DNA from: Phoronis australis
Taxonomy: Eukaryota; Phoronida; Phoronidae
Direction of reading: 5' to 3'
Assembly: GCA_002633005.1 (NCBI GenBank)
Contig: NMRA01000005.1
Span: forward strand, 2,211,476 to 2,252,087
Length of the DNA: 40,612 nt
Positions 21,110-33,658 of this stretch are shown piece after piece; position 1 is the first letter of the stretch; each line of letters opens with the position of its first letter. The notes under the pieces were generated by a model. It was not told the DNA's origin. It saw only the letters and a program-made list of their open reading frames with translations, and did no database searches. Made by a program: the position numbers and the translations under genes.

Positions 21110-23838
21110 CATGACGCTGTTACGTTCCCGCGCTGAATAGCTTAATGACCCGCACAAGATCTACACTCTAATTATTGCCCATTTAACAGCAAATGTATCC
21201 ATGTTCCCTTAATAGCGAGTCATGCCACCTGTACTTGGCTGATGCGCGTTTTGTTTTGTAGTTCAATTCGAAATTGAATTCGCACAATATTTTATACGGA
21301 AACTACCCTTAAGGTTATCTCAAGCCGTATTTAGTGGTTTCCATTGTTACTGGTATACCAAAAAACAAGGCTTTGTCAGCTAGTAAATGTATATATTTTC
21401 TGAAAGAAAAAAGATAAGGTAATAAAAATATGCTTTATATTTTCGTGTTATTATTATTACCTTAACGCATTTTGAAGTCATTACCCCATGTTTAAGAAAA
21501 GTATATTCATTGCAAAATAACCTCTCGTTTTTTTAATGAAACTTCACCTTTTACCTGAAAAACCATAATAAGAATTTTTGATAAGCATTTTGTTTGATTT
21601 CTATGACAAATCAACTTGCAAAACGTAAGGTATTTTGTAAAAAATCGAAGACGTATTCCTCTTTGTTACATTATGCAAAAATTAGGCCCTTACATCGAAA
21701 ATGTTAACAGTGTTTTAGAGATGGATGAATAAATATCATGTTTGGAAAATTTCAGCGAAATTCACCGAACCCTTTCGAGAACTCGTGTTCCTAAGTCAAG
21801 TTAAGTCGATTTGCCGAACTTGAGAAAAGGCCGGTTATGTGGGAGACGTGAAAATCTCAAGGATTCGGCAAATTATTCGGTGAAAACTTTTTCTTGGTCA
21901 ATATAACCTATACAACGCTTAGTCAGCCAACTTGGTCATGCAGGCGGACCCAACTTATTAAGTGTTGCACTTTAAAGAAGGTTGACAGTTCATTTTTAGA
22001 CACACCAGGTGCTGGGAGAAAAAAGTACGAAATTGATACAGAAATCGGGTTGGTGGTTAAAGCACGTCGTGAGCATGAGATCGATACTGCGAAATGCCAA
22101 ATTACCCGAATCAAATAATTTGGGTAAGGATTTATTTCTTTTCATAACTTGATGTGTTCGTGTACACAGTCACATAGGCGTGAGGCGATTCGTAGCATTC
22201 GTCTCAACAGTCGTATGCATGCAAACACACAACTCTCTCAGGACCAAAGCTACGTTTTGTCTTCGTTTTCCTCGGCATCTTTCTATCATATGTACATGTC
22301 GTTGACGCAATATTATGTCGACTCCGCTTCGAATGATTGGTCTGATGGTACATACGGAGCTGCTCTATGCCTGACAGGAGATTCGATTTGAGTGACAGCC
22401 CCGTAACATTTGACCTTGGATACATAGTACACAAATTTTCACGCGGTTGTTCGGTCTTTTTTTCTCGCCGCACGGTATGAACTGCGTATTTGAAGTTCAC
22501 TAAGAATGATGATAAGGTATTTTGCTAGACACATATGAAATATTGTAAAAATGGCCGATTTTGTCAATAAGGTTTGAGGTATCCTTAACTTCGCATACGG
22601 CAAAACTAAAAAGGAAAAATGCCAGAAGTAAGTTGACAACACTAAAATCCCTACACGCAGTTTAGTACCTGTGTACACCTGCATGAATAATTAGTGATGT
22701 TAGCTACGGTTGCAGGCAGGCGTCTCACATAGGTGACTGCTATTGGCGAGACAGCATGTATACCGAATCTAGTTGAGGGTCAACTAGAAGATGGTACTCA
22801 ATAATTTTTTAGTTATAGTTGAAGTTGCAAAGAATTGGCAATTGCTGGATTGGTTGGACATTTTTAAAAAGTTTTGTACCTTTCGGGCATTTTGGATTTG
22901 CAAGAATTTGGTTGGTCAACACCTACTATTCGCCTGATTTCTGTAACCTGGCGAGTTTTAGCAGACTGCTGATGCAGAGCGTAGTAATCGCGTGCAAATG
23001 CTGGCTTTGGGGTGAAAACTGATAATTTGGTGTATTTTAACGTTATTATTTGCCGACTGTACTTCCGGTAGTCATAGAAGATGGAAAATTGGCATTCGAA
23101 TAAATTTTAATGACTTAGTGTAAGGTTTTCAAAGTCTTTGCCACCATATACACCTCGTATTTTTAGATATACAAGATGGAAAATGTGATATTTGAATCGG
23201 ATTTTATAGACTTTTTGTCAAGTTTTTGAAGTCTTTCGCCCAGTATACTGTTTATATTTTTAGGTTTTGTACACCTTGTGGAACAGATTGTTGAAGCTAT
23301 CAAGCCCAAATGAGCACAAACTGTAAAGTGTAAACTACCGGAAAGCTACTTACCAGCTCCTAAATCAGAACCAGTAACGCTGTTGGCGGATGAATGTGTA
23401 ATGATTCCTGCTTATAGTCTCAAAAGCGTGCGATGTTGCCTTGCAAGAGCTTAGCCTAAAGTGAGGTATTTTCAAAATTGTGTAGTCCGATTCGTGCAAA
23501 CATCAAATAAATTAGAATGATATCTGCTCACATCTGTCATAATATAGCATAGCTCATAGATAAGACTAAACGCTCACTGGTCCGGCTATCGTAGATAGCT
23601 TCATTCCGAAGTTTCAATTTAATTAACAGTGCATATTGTGGCTTGGTACGTTTTTTATGAATGACTCTCCAAATAATGATGGAGCTTTTATCGACCGGCA
23701 AATTGCAGATCGTAACTTGTCTTGTAAAGATGGCGAAACCTTTTTCGGAGAAGAGAAAGAGGGAAAGGCTTTTACCTCAAAATAAAGTCTAAAATGAACT
23801 TTGGTAACGTTGTACAGAAGATGATTTTGAGATTTTGA
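21110..23838. other. Intergenic sequence, no gene recognised
   Basis: No splice-flanked coding segment or family motif found on either strand. Frames up to about 98 codons lack recognisable motifs. Short degenerate direct repeats occur near 21765-21880 and 22020-22095. Confidence 0.5.
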
Positions 23839-23902
23839 CCGGTGCTACTTTTCAGTTTGCGAATAACTTTTAAGTTGCTTACAAACTGAAAAGTAGCACC
23901 GG
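23839..23902. repeat. Perfect 21-bp inverted repeat with 22-nt loop
   Basis: Arm 23839-23859 is the exact reverse complement of arm 23882-23902; loop 23860-23881. It starts and ends with CCGG. Could be a tiny MITE core or a transcribed hairpin; nothing around it identifies which. Confidence 0.85.
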
Positions 23903-23937
23903 ATACCAAACGTGGTTTTAACCTACAAACAGATATT

Positions 23938-24270
23938 AAAAATGACTTCACTATCCAGTTGTCTAAAACAAAAATAATACTCTGTAACCCTCGACAATTC
24001 TAAAAAATTTGGAGGAAACTGTCAATTCCTTTTAAAGTCTACAAAAGGGGCAAGTGTGGTCCACACTTTAAGTGAAATACACGGAAACTGTGGGAAAAGA
24101 CCACCCACCAAGGACCATAATGTCCAATTTTTGAAATGTCTAATACGAGATTTTAGCAGATTCCTGCTTTTAACTTTCAAGATTGACGCCAATGACGCAT
24201 TAGCAGATGACAGAACGAGCATTGGTTGAAATCATCATCAAAACAGGGTTAAGTATCCTCTTAAATAGTC
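23938..24270 (+). repeat. Dispersed repeat, copy 1
   Basis: Recognisably similar over about 320 bases to 26613-26930, same orientation, with many substitutions and small indels. Shared landmarks: CTCTGTAACCCT, GGGCAAG, CTGTGGGAAAAG, ACCATAATGTC, AATGACG, GACARAACGA. Non-coding repeat of unknown class. Confidence 0.75.
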
Positions 24271-26612
24271 AAACATTTGAACGTAAGACAATTGAATTTT
24301 TATAAGAAGAACCACAATGTAAATAAAAAACAAATAAGTTAAAAACGGTTTTACGCTCTGAGTGGTATACGTTTTCAAGGACAACACAGCTGGCATTCAG
24401 CAATTGTTCTTGAACTGATGTACTCAAGTTACGGAAATAGACAAGAATAGTCGATTGTTTGATTTCGGCTTAGCTATGAAATTGTGTTTAAAAACCTTTT
24501 GGTTTGATAACAGAAAAGAAGATCACATTATAACATGAAAAGTAGTACTTAATTTGGTATATATGTGTCCGAGTGTTTGTTTTCTGGTCCGTGTCGGAAT
24601 TCCAATACGGCCGGCCCATATCGGAATATAGTTTAGAATTGAGTTTAGAAAGATAAATCGAATACAAATCTTTATAATTCGGTACGTTTTCATGAAACCT
24701 AGGCTTCGTTTTATAGTTTTAATATAATAGAGATACCCACAACGTCGTGTCGCTATTAAATCTTGAATCTTTATGGAAGGTTGATCGAGTCTAAAATGGC
24801 AGTGACTACGAGTTGCAGGAATTCAAGGCGGAATATTTTGAAAGTGTAGCTCCTTTCGATGAATTTGAATATTGCTTAATACAAAAAATCAAGTTAATAC
24901 AAGTTCTATGTTTTCACGTATTTTGTACCAAATTAATCGGCCTATCGTCGCCGATTCCAATAGGGGACACACACCCGAGATCGGTCCGTATCGGAATCGC
25001 GCAGCATTCACACCTTCGGCTTCAAAAAGACACGAATGCAATGTTCTCAACATCAATATTTTTGTATCAGGCAAACTACACTTTATCATAAAGATTGTGA
25101 AATTGACAAAGTTCGGAAGAAGTGTTATGCTTTATATAATAAGTAAAGGTAAAGACTTTATTGTGATTGATCAAGCCTCCTGCCCACAACTACACGCACG
25201 CACGCACGCACACACACATACATATATATACAAAGTCAACAGGTGCTCACTGAATTTAGACACCTCTGACTAACATAGCTTTTAATAGAAAGTTTGCAAA
25301 ATTTTTCAAAAGCTGAAAAGACTTGGTTTTGAAGAATTTAAGTTCGTGGCAAGACTTCAACGGATTTTAAGCACAAGAGAAGTATTTATCATCAATTTCC
25401 AGACGTTTTGATTTTTGATACTATTAACTGTTTTGAACATATATTTATTGATAGCCAGAAAATGCGCTTTTATGTTATAACCCAATGCTAAAATAGTATG
25501 GTGCTTTGAGCACCGGAGACATCGACTATCAAAAATAAAAACTGGCGATGATTTAGAATGGTACTTTGTTGTCTAATATCTCTTTTGTTATACTGAAAGT
25601 AAAAAAATCTGAGACAGAATTCCCTGTGTATTGAGAGTAAATACAAAGAATTTGAAAACAAATTTCAACTGCAGTTTACTTTTTTTAGAAGTTCGATCCT
25701 GTTCAAAGTCAAAAGTTACATCTCAGATTTGGTGGTCACGTGATTATAAACAAGCGCACACAGTGTTACAAATGTTTTATAACTATCAACAGGCTAAAAT
25801 TGAGTTCGGTATTTCTTCAAGGCATTTCACAAAAGGTGCGCTTTGTTTGTTACCATCACGTTATTTATGTAGTAACTCTGATAAAAAATCAACACATACA
25901 TCTCATTCAAAGCGTATCGTGTTTTTGTACGACTTATATACATATGGGTGCAACCAATGCAAGGTAGCAATAAACCCACAACTTATGTTAAAACTGAGTA
26001 CCTACGCCTGACCTACTAATATAAAATTTGTTTCGTTTTGTTCCTCCGATTATCGTTGATTTTGACCAGAACGCTTTAGTTCAGTCGCCTAGGCAATTTA
26101 TTGTAAGCAGTTTCAGTTCAAGCAAAAGCTAAGATTCAATGAGGTCGTGTGGAAACAACAAATTCGGCTACGAAAAGTTCATGATTTTAACACCAGAATT
26201 TAAACTGAGGTTGAATTGTAATATCGCAACTCAACGAAAATGAACCTCGACTGAAAAGTTTTAAACTAAGGTATTCTACCAGTGACTTTGTACACAAAGG
26301 AGAGTATAGATGTGACGTAGTTTTAGCAGAAAAGAAAACTAAACCAACATCACGAATATCAATGCGAACTTTTTATTTCTTAGTACAGTATAAAAATTCG
26401 ATTTGGATTTTGACTTGCATCAAGAACCTAGCGCCCACTAAGTTCCTTCATGATAACCAGACTTGTTGGGCAACAAGCCCCAATGTCGAAAAACCCATTC
26501 ATTAATTGAACTTTTCAAAACTATGCTTATAGCTGGACTAGGGACAAAGACTTTAAAAAACTAAGCCTTTCTTAGAAGAATACTAAGCCCAGTTTTGGAC
26601 TTCCAAAATATA
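24271..26612. other. Intergenic sequence, no gene recognised
   Basis: AT-rich. Open frames (for example 24872-25273 and 25631-26011) show no motif, and the first runs into the microsatellite. Two copies of the 15-mer GGTCCGTRTYGGAAT lie at 24586 and 24983. Confidence 0.5.
25191..25232 (+). repeat. Compound microsatellite (ACGC)n(AC)n(AT)n
   Basis: A strictly alternating pyrimidine-purine run that passes from ACGC units through AC to AT units. Confidence 0.9.
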
Positions 26613-26930
26613 GTAAAAGTGACTTTCTCATCCAATTCTGCGACGAAATAATGCTCTGTAACCCTTGACAGCTCTCAAAACTTGAAAAATTGAAAAATTC
26701 TTTCATCGTCTGCTAATCGGGCAAGCGCGACTTAAGCAACTGTGGGAAAAGGCCACCGACCTGAGACCATAATGTCTTAATTTTTGAGATAGGAGTATAA
26801 GCTTTTGGTTGATTAATGCTTTTGTCTTTCGACAATGACGTCATTGGTGCATTAGTAGTTGACAAAACGAGGATTGCATGAAATTATAAAATCAAGGTTT
26901 AGTGTCCTTTTAATAAAGACATACTCTCCT
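26613..26930 (+). repeat. Dispersed repeat, copy 2
   Basis: Diverged direct copy of 23938-24270, about 2.7 kb downstream. Differences are spread along the length, so the duplication is old. Confidence 0.75.
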
Positions 26931-27717
26931 GGCTGTTTGGCCATGGCCCATCATCAAAAGTTTGAACATTTTCTGTTATAAAGCTCCATAGCATTTGTAA
27001 GACTTATCACGCGTAATCTGCTACTCACATTACACACGTTACTTACAAGCACAACCTCTAACCCAACATCGCAGCCATTCAAATATACAGTAATATTCAA
27101 CACCATCACTCTCAAATGCAAGCAGTCTAAAGGCAGCTTTTTTAAAGGAATGTGAATTGCCTAAGCAGTAAAAGACAACTGAGCAAAGCATACGTAATTA
27201 TACATCACACAGAAGCTTCATGGTGAACCTTGAGAGCCAAACGTATGTCTGCTAATATCTGCGTCTCAATGAGCTGTAAACAAACCAAAGACTGTACACA
27301 TTTGGTGGAGAAAGTATTAAGAATCAAGAAAACCATACAACTGTACATCCAAGTTAAAACAGGTAGTACCAGTACCAGTTGTATTTTAATCATCATGTAT
27401 AAATTGTCACTATAAACCAAACACCCTTTAAAGAAAATGTTTGCACCAAGCTAAGGTTGCCATACTGGGACTACACAAACTGCCCATGCCAGTGTCTGAA
27501 GGTCAACGGCCTGATTGAACTCCTTAACTGCTGTGCAACTGGATATATCATGACTACAAACCAAACTCAAGTTCCAGAGGATCCTCTGCAACAAACTAGG
27601 GCTCATGATCGAATTACTCCGAACAGCCATCTACATTAGGTGTCTTTCTTTGACACAATGACTTCTACTGACGGCGATCGTTCGAAGACAGCAATGTTGC
27701 CAGACAATAAGCGGATA

Positions 27718-27866
27718 TCATTTGGATTTGATGTGCATGTCTGACACGTGTTGCAGCCGGGTCTTCACAATCACCTCCATCAGGTTGTTGATGTAGTCAT
27801 TGCTCTTAGAAGCCTTCACCGGCATTAGCAGCCATCTCCCACTCTTCTCTTGAAGATGGCGTGCTC
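27718..27866 (-). CDS. Candidate last exon of an unidentified minus-strand gene
   Basis: Reading the minus strand, an acceptor-like TTTCTGAAG is followed by a frame encoding about 48 residues (ARHLQEKSGRW through MHIKSK) and TGA at 27720-27718. Codons here are rich in G/C at third positions (CTG, GTG, AAG, ACC), like the mannosidase exon and unlike the AT-rich surroundings. An ATTAAA lies about 330 bases further. I do not recognise the family. It starts in phase 1, so it does not join directly to the exon candidate at 30006-30094; an exon between would be needed. Confidence 0.35.
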
Positions 27867-28129
27867 CTTCAGAAAGCGTAATAAATGTTTCAATTTCATA
27901 GTCAGAAATTAAAATGAATGCAGCATTCACTTACCCACATAAAGAGTGTAAAACATTTGATACTCTACCACAATTAGTGTATTTTGCATCTCTTTTGGTA
28001 TGTTTTCAAAGTGGCTTCAAACACTGGAAGAAAAACACCCCTTTCGTTATTCAAAGTACAAAAGCATTTCATATAGTTAAAGTTTTTAGAATTTCACACA
28101 TTTAAAGAAGAGAGAACAATACACATAAA

Positions 28130-30005
28130 AGCATTCGTCACAGGGTAGCCAATTGTTCCCCGCAACCTAGGCAGGAGTTCATCCCCGTTTCAAAGAATAG
28201 GGCATCCGGGTTTTCAGGGCATCCATGACCGCGTGACAATGTCTACGACCCCAAGTCAAATTGCTGTTGTAACTTACAGTATGTTTAGGAGGAACCATAG
28301 GACTATGATAAAAATTATCCCATCACGTCTAAAAATGTCTTATTCTGGACAGGCCGGTTAGTTTCCAGTGTTGTTGTTAGTTAAAAGAGACATCAACTCT
28401 TACATGTATAATATACTTGGGCGTCAAAATTATGAGCAGGGGATCCAGAAGCTAAGTTGGGTGGCCATGCTAAATTTATGTTGGAGTGTTCATTTGGACA
28501 GCCTAAGTGCCTGCTAGATGAGGGCCTGCGCCTAGGAGTGGCACCCATGGTAGAAGGACACGCAACATTCACAGCTAGGTCACTCCCATTGCCTCAAGAT
28601 GTGAAAATTTTTAAGGCTTTCATAATTTCAAATGGTAACGAGTGGGTTTGAAATCAATATTAATGATGTTGTCTCTCAACCTTCGTTTTCCTGTTCATGT
28701 GTCTATGAAAACAAAAAATAAGATTTATTTTCATGTCCATAAATGTCAATTAAAATGATGTGTGACTTTGAAAATTTGACTAATGCCTGGAGATATCCTA
28801 ACTGCACATTTGTATGTATACACAAAGTTTCATACGCACATATTTTCCAAGTAAAATCTTGATTTTCTAAATGTGACTGTGGATTCAAGCTCAAGGTCAC
28901 CGAAATCGCCTGGCAATGCCTCATCGGTACGAAACACAAATAAAATTGAGAGCTTCGATCCATTTGAGATAAGGTCCCACATTAGCTATGGACAGACGGT
29001 TATGAATACTATGTACTCCGCTTCGCATTAACGTGCGGGAGAGGGCAACGAAGCTTTTTTAAATGCGTCCATACTTATGCTACAAAGACTTCAGTAGTTC
29101 ATCAACGACCTATCACAAACATTATTCGTTAATGTAACTACCAGTCTGTACAGACAGCCACTCTGTATACAACCATATGACTAGTTAGCTATGTAGGACC
29201 GCGCTGGCCATCCAGACTAGCACTACATGTAACTACATAGACTGATCCAGCAAAGAATGAAGTGAATTTTCAAAAGATCACAATAAGAACTTGTTAATCA
29301 AGGTTTGCTGTTATTCCTTAGATAACACCTCAAACTAAGAACTGACAAAGCCAAAGTTAAATTAATGTTTATGATATGTTATGTAAGTGGCCTTATTCAC
29401 GCTCAGTTCAAAACGCGTGGGTTGAACACAACCCCAAGTATTGTCACTAATAGGCACAAAAAATCAAGGAGCTAGGAGCTGTCTTGATTAAAATAGAAAC
29501 CTATGAGTGCATTAAAGGGAATTCTTGCAGTCCTGCAAAATTCTAATCATTGCTAAAAAGTTACACTTTTTGAATAGTGCAGCGAATCTAAAACAAATAT
29601 TGCCATTGCAATCGGATTTCAAATTCCAGAATGATAAAGACATTGGTTTGTATGAATCGTCATCCCGAATAAAATGTCAGCCAGATTACCCGGCACATTG
29701 ACTGCTGGTGGAAGTTCAACCCACGATAATTTTTCATGACAATTGAAAGTTCCACCACCAAGCCATTAACATAAGATTGGCACTTAATGGGAAAAACGAA
29801 GCTAAACATTCCAATTATGTGTGCAAATAAGTACAATCGTATGTACAAGCACACACTACCGTCACTAACACCCCTTGACACAGTTTGAGAGTGGGAACAT
29901 GGGCTATTCTCCACAATATTTCGTAAATATGGATGACAGCAAGTGGGACATGTTCTGCAGATTTTTTTTAATAAACGAAGGCTGCACAGCCGTGAAGTCC
30001 CTTAC
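28130..30005. other. Intron-like or intergenic sequence
   Basis: No confident exon. The segment 28700-28980 has the look of a common interspersed repeat (GATCGAAGC, AAGGTCACCG phrases on the minus strand). Confidence 0.35.
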
Positions 30006-30094
30006 CATAACCTTTTTCACCTTCTTGTATCTGGCTGGCATGAAACACTGCTCATGCACTCTTTTGACAACATCATAGATCTTGAGGTACGAAT
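30006..30094 (-). CDS. Candidate internal exon, unidentified minus-strand gene
   Basis: On the minus strand, acceptor GGGTGCAG is followed by two bases completing a codon and 29 codons (SYLKIYDVVKRVHEQCFMPA, then RYKKVKKVM), with a strong donor ATG|GTAAGG. The peptide is basic and looks protein-like. No family recognised. The frame also stays open past the donor for about 35 codons. Confidence 0.35.
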
Positions 30095-30689
30095 CTGCAC
30101 CCGGTTACTGAACTGGTTGCCATCATCTTGATGCCCTATAAACAAAGGTGAAAAGGTATAATAGATACAACAAATATACAGGGCACAGTGACAGCAATTA
30201 GTACATGCAGCCAAGTAAAGATTTTATATCCATTCGCAATGGATGCCAGCACTTGTTTTCGTAATCAAACCAGGCGATTTTAAAATCAAATAAAAATATA
30301 TTCCTTAGTAAGATTCATAATCAATGGCTTGAGTCTCAGACACAGTATAACGTTGCTCAAGTGAGGGAGAATATACAAAGTTTTTATTTAGACTTAATCT
30401 ATTGTATATTTAACCACATCAGTGTGAAGCATTGAAATATGCACATGGCTTCGATTATGCCTCAAATGATGAGCTTATGGGGGTGTTTATTAGTACCAAA
30501 GAAATGGCCATTAGATAGCACAGGATCAAGCAAACACGCCAAAAGATACAAAGGGGCTTGAGGTGGTGCAAAGTACATCAAATCTGTTTGAAACGGGATG
30601 ACGTCTCCTTAATAGGCCAAAGATCATGAGAGTCCATCAAAGAGCTCCTAAGACAGGGGAAAACGTGAATAACTTAAAAGTAAGTCGCA

Positions 30690-31216
30690 AGAGGGCACAG
30701 CGATAGTCGTCAGAAATTCTTTGACATCAGTCGACAGCTTCATAGGAACTTCCACCACATCTCATTTAGACAGTGTCACCGCCGTAGATGTAAGCTCCTG
30801 CAAGAGCTTCATACGCCGGAAGCTTTTTGGCGAATAATATGCCTCACAATCAGATCTAAGATGTCGCCATGGAGGTAAGGAAATTTTTAGTCATGCGAAT
30901 CATGCTTGGTACATATTTCAACAAAAATAAGACAATTTCAATCTACGGACAGCAAAACAAATCCATCGGGGTCAGGGATCATTGATACAAGTTTACTTGG
31001 ATGTAACTTAAATAATCATGAGAACAGATAGGATGTCAGTGACATTCATCTCCAGAAGATTCAGAAGACGAATATAAACCACCTGTCCTAATCGGTCTTC
31101 AGCACAGGATTCTGCATGTTTTTTTTGTCATAGACGGTACCAACTGTTTTTAGCCTTCACTGTTTCAGCAAGATATTTCTTCATGTGTTCACGATGTATG
31201 CTCATTTGTATAATCT
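30690..31216 (-). pseudogene. Broken coding-like segments on the minus strand, unidentified
   Basis: Between a good acceptor (pyrimidine run ending TTAACTAG near 31217) and 30690, the minus strand reads short protein-like stretches: EHMKKYLAETVKAKNSWYRL, EDRLGQVVYIRLLNLLEMNV, YLHGDILDLIVRHIIRQKAS and LLQELTSTAVTLSK. They are separated by stops and at least one frame change (near 30810). The helical, Leu-rich pattern suggests a HEAT-like or other alpha-solenoid, which is only a guess. It could be a decayed gene, or exons of the same gene as 30006-30094 and 27718-27866 read without correct splice sites. Confidence 0.3.
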
Positions 31217-31249
31217 AGTTAATGAGATAAATCACAAAAGTAGAAAACA

Positions 31250-32980
31250 AATATACATATAAAAGTTACAACCATCAGTAACCAAGGTGCACTCCTGTGA
31301 AAAATACATTTATTCAAAAAATTTAGGGATAGAAAAAAATATAAACTGATGGTCTCAAATGCATACTTTAATAGCAATGTAAGGATATTTCATCACTCCA
31401 AAATACTCTCTTCCTTTTTCAGAGGCATATACTAGTGCACTGTCTTGTATGTTTGTTGTATTTCTGAAAATGCAGTTCAAGTATACATTTAACTTAGAAA
31501 ACTGTTCTTTCATTGAATTGTAAAGTAAGGCAAGGGAATCCCAGACCCTTGTCCTTGTTTATGTTGAACTTTATCAAAACGTAGAAAAAAATCAAGTCTG
31601 TAACAGCGTAACATCTGTGTCCAAGAACACTAAGAAACAACAAAAAACTGTAAAAATGTTAGAAAAGAATTCCCTATTATAACTCACACAATTCTGGATG
31701 AAAAAGCCCTTATATTTCCACTTTTAAACTCAAGAAATCTTGCACACTTCCACACACCAAAAGACACGAAACCACGGCGACCGCTTATTCCAATACGGAC
31801 CAGGAACTGCTTCCTGTATTAGAATGATGAAGTCACTCCAATACAAGCCATATTCCGACACGGATCGATGCATTTGCATGGCATTCAATACGTGACATTG
31901 GGTGTTTAAAGTGGTTATACACACGCGCTTTACATCAAAAAAACGTCTTTTAATTTAGACCACTGAACGCAATGAAATTCACCTTAGTCAAGTTCGGTAT
32001 GACTTCAGGGCCCGGCTGAGACCAGGTTGTACAAGTTAGACTTGATGCCCCCAGCATGTATCAAGAAATAACGAATCAACGTTCTTTGCAAACCCAGAAA
32101 TCACTTACCATCTGAGGTAGTGGTCTAAAAAGCAAGTTTACTTCTTGAACAGAGCACTGGCTTATTGCCGATTGAAAACGATTTCAAAAGTGCTTCAAAT
32201 TTGCACCGCTTCTTTCTTTAAGTGAATCTTGTTGTTTGCTCCCACGTTGGAAATAACAATGAAGTCTATTCTTAATGCATCGCTTGGCAATATGTAGAAT
32301 GAAAGCCGGAAGACAAAATGAAAGTACCAATGTCATTGGATGACGTAACAAAAAATAGTCCACGAGACATAGTACATGTACTTGTAATTAAAACGCGCAA
32401 ATGTGTAAGGTCAGAAACACAATTGAGCGTGGACACGCCGGTAAAACTTATGTAGTATCGGCGATAATTGTATATAACTTTTTTCTACAATAAACAGTCT
32501 AAGATACACTGCCTCGCATGAATATCTTGGACCCTTGCCAAATTGATTGCGCAGCAAAATTTGTTCAGGAAACTGTCTGACGATTTTGCACAACTTCTAA
32601 GATACGTGTCTAAGATGGCATCTCATGGTAAGTATATGTAATTTATGTCGTTTTATCTTCAACAATTACGAGTAGAAACATCGCAAATACAAACGAGCTA
32701 AGTAAAGAACTTGGAAGTATACGAAAAAGAATAAGAATCGTATTTCACATGTGTAAAATAATGGCGTGCACTTCTTCCATCTTGAAATTGCAGATTTTTA
32801 TACACGTTATCTTAATTTATTTCTCTGTTTGGTAAGTATTTATGAGTTTTAAAGACACATACAGGGTCGAGAAGACACGGCAATTTGAAATTAGTTAAAA
32901 ATTTACACCGCATATTTAATATTAGCCCAATATCGAGACCAGTTAAACATACAGACCCATGACTACGATATTGCCATAAA
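31250..32980. other. Intergenic sequence, no gene recognised
   Basis: No motif-bearing frame. Two inverted copies of the 15-mer found at 24.6-25.0 kb occur at 31787-31801 and 31852-31866. Confidence 0.5.
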
Positions 32981-33008
32981 AGTCATGTTACTGTGCGGTT
33001 TCCGAGAT

Positions 33009-33175
33009 TATCAAAGAATGTTTTTTACACTTCAGAACTAAATTTGTTTCTCTTTTGTCACTTTTTGTTGTATAAAAAACTGTACAACTTGATACGGCAC
33101 AGCAATTCATAGAATAAAAAGGAAAAGTGAAAGCGGAGACACTTGTGCACCAAGACCTGTTCATTCAGTCCATCA
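33009..33175 (+). repeat. Direct repeat pair, copy 1
   Basis: Matches 38069-38295 with indels. Shared landmarks: ATCAAAGAA, CTAAATTTGTTTC, CTTTTGT, GGAAAAGTGAAAGCG, and ACCAARACCT followed by CAAGT. The two copies flank the mobile-element nest. Confidence 0.75.
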
Positions 33176-33200
33176 AGTTATTTAAGGCCTCTGGCTCATG

Positions 33201-33305
33201 GATTATTACATGACGAAGTCGTTATCTTGAGCCCGAGTGGATTTTGGAGAATTATCATAATTCTCCGAAAGATAAGGGGATAACGACTGAGAACAAGTAA
33301 TAATC
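33201..33305. repeat. Imperfect long palindrome, MITE-like
   Basis: Nested complementary blocks around 33256: GATTATTAC (33201) with GTAATAATC (33297); GTCGTTATC (33218) with GATAACGAC (33279); and a perfect GGAGAATTAT/ATAATTCTCC core at 33246-33266. Typical of a short foldback MITE. Confidence 0.6.
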
Positions 33306-33653
33306 TATTTATACCACATACTGAACGATAAGCCTTGCAATGATCGATCTGCCTTTTTCTACTAACCTCGGCTTGAGAACTACTTTCTATAACAGAGACT
33401 CGAGGTCAGAGGTCGTGACGTTTTAAGAAACACCGAGTCAGACCCTTGGCTAAGATATCGCCAAAAACGTTTTAACTGTGCAAAAGCAGTAAGATGAAAT
33501 ATATCACCGATAGTTAGTCTTGGCAATTTCTAGTGCATTCAGCCTATGGAGTATTTTATATGCGCTAACTGCAAAGCGATACCGAAGCTAGTTTACAGTG
33601 AAACAACACGTGTAGCTGAGATAAAAGGTCATATATATTATGACAAACTAAAC

Positions 33654-33658
33654 TACTA
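33654..33658. repeat. Target-site duplication TACTA (left)
   Basis: TACTA directly before the left terminus at 33659, matched by TACTA at 34615-34619 after the right terminus. Confidence 0.5.
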
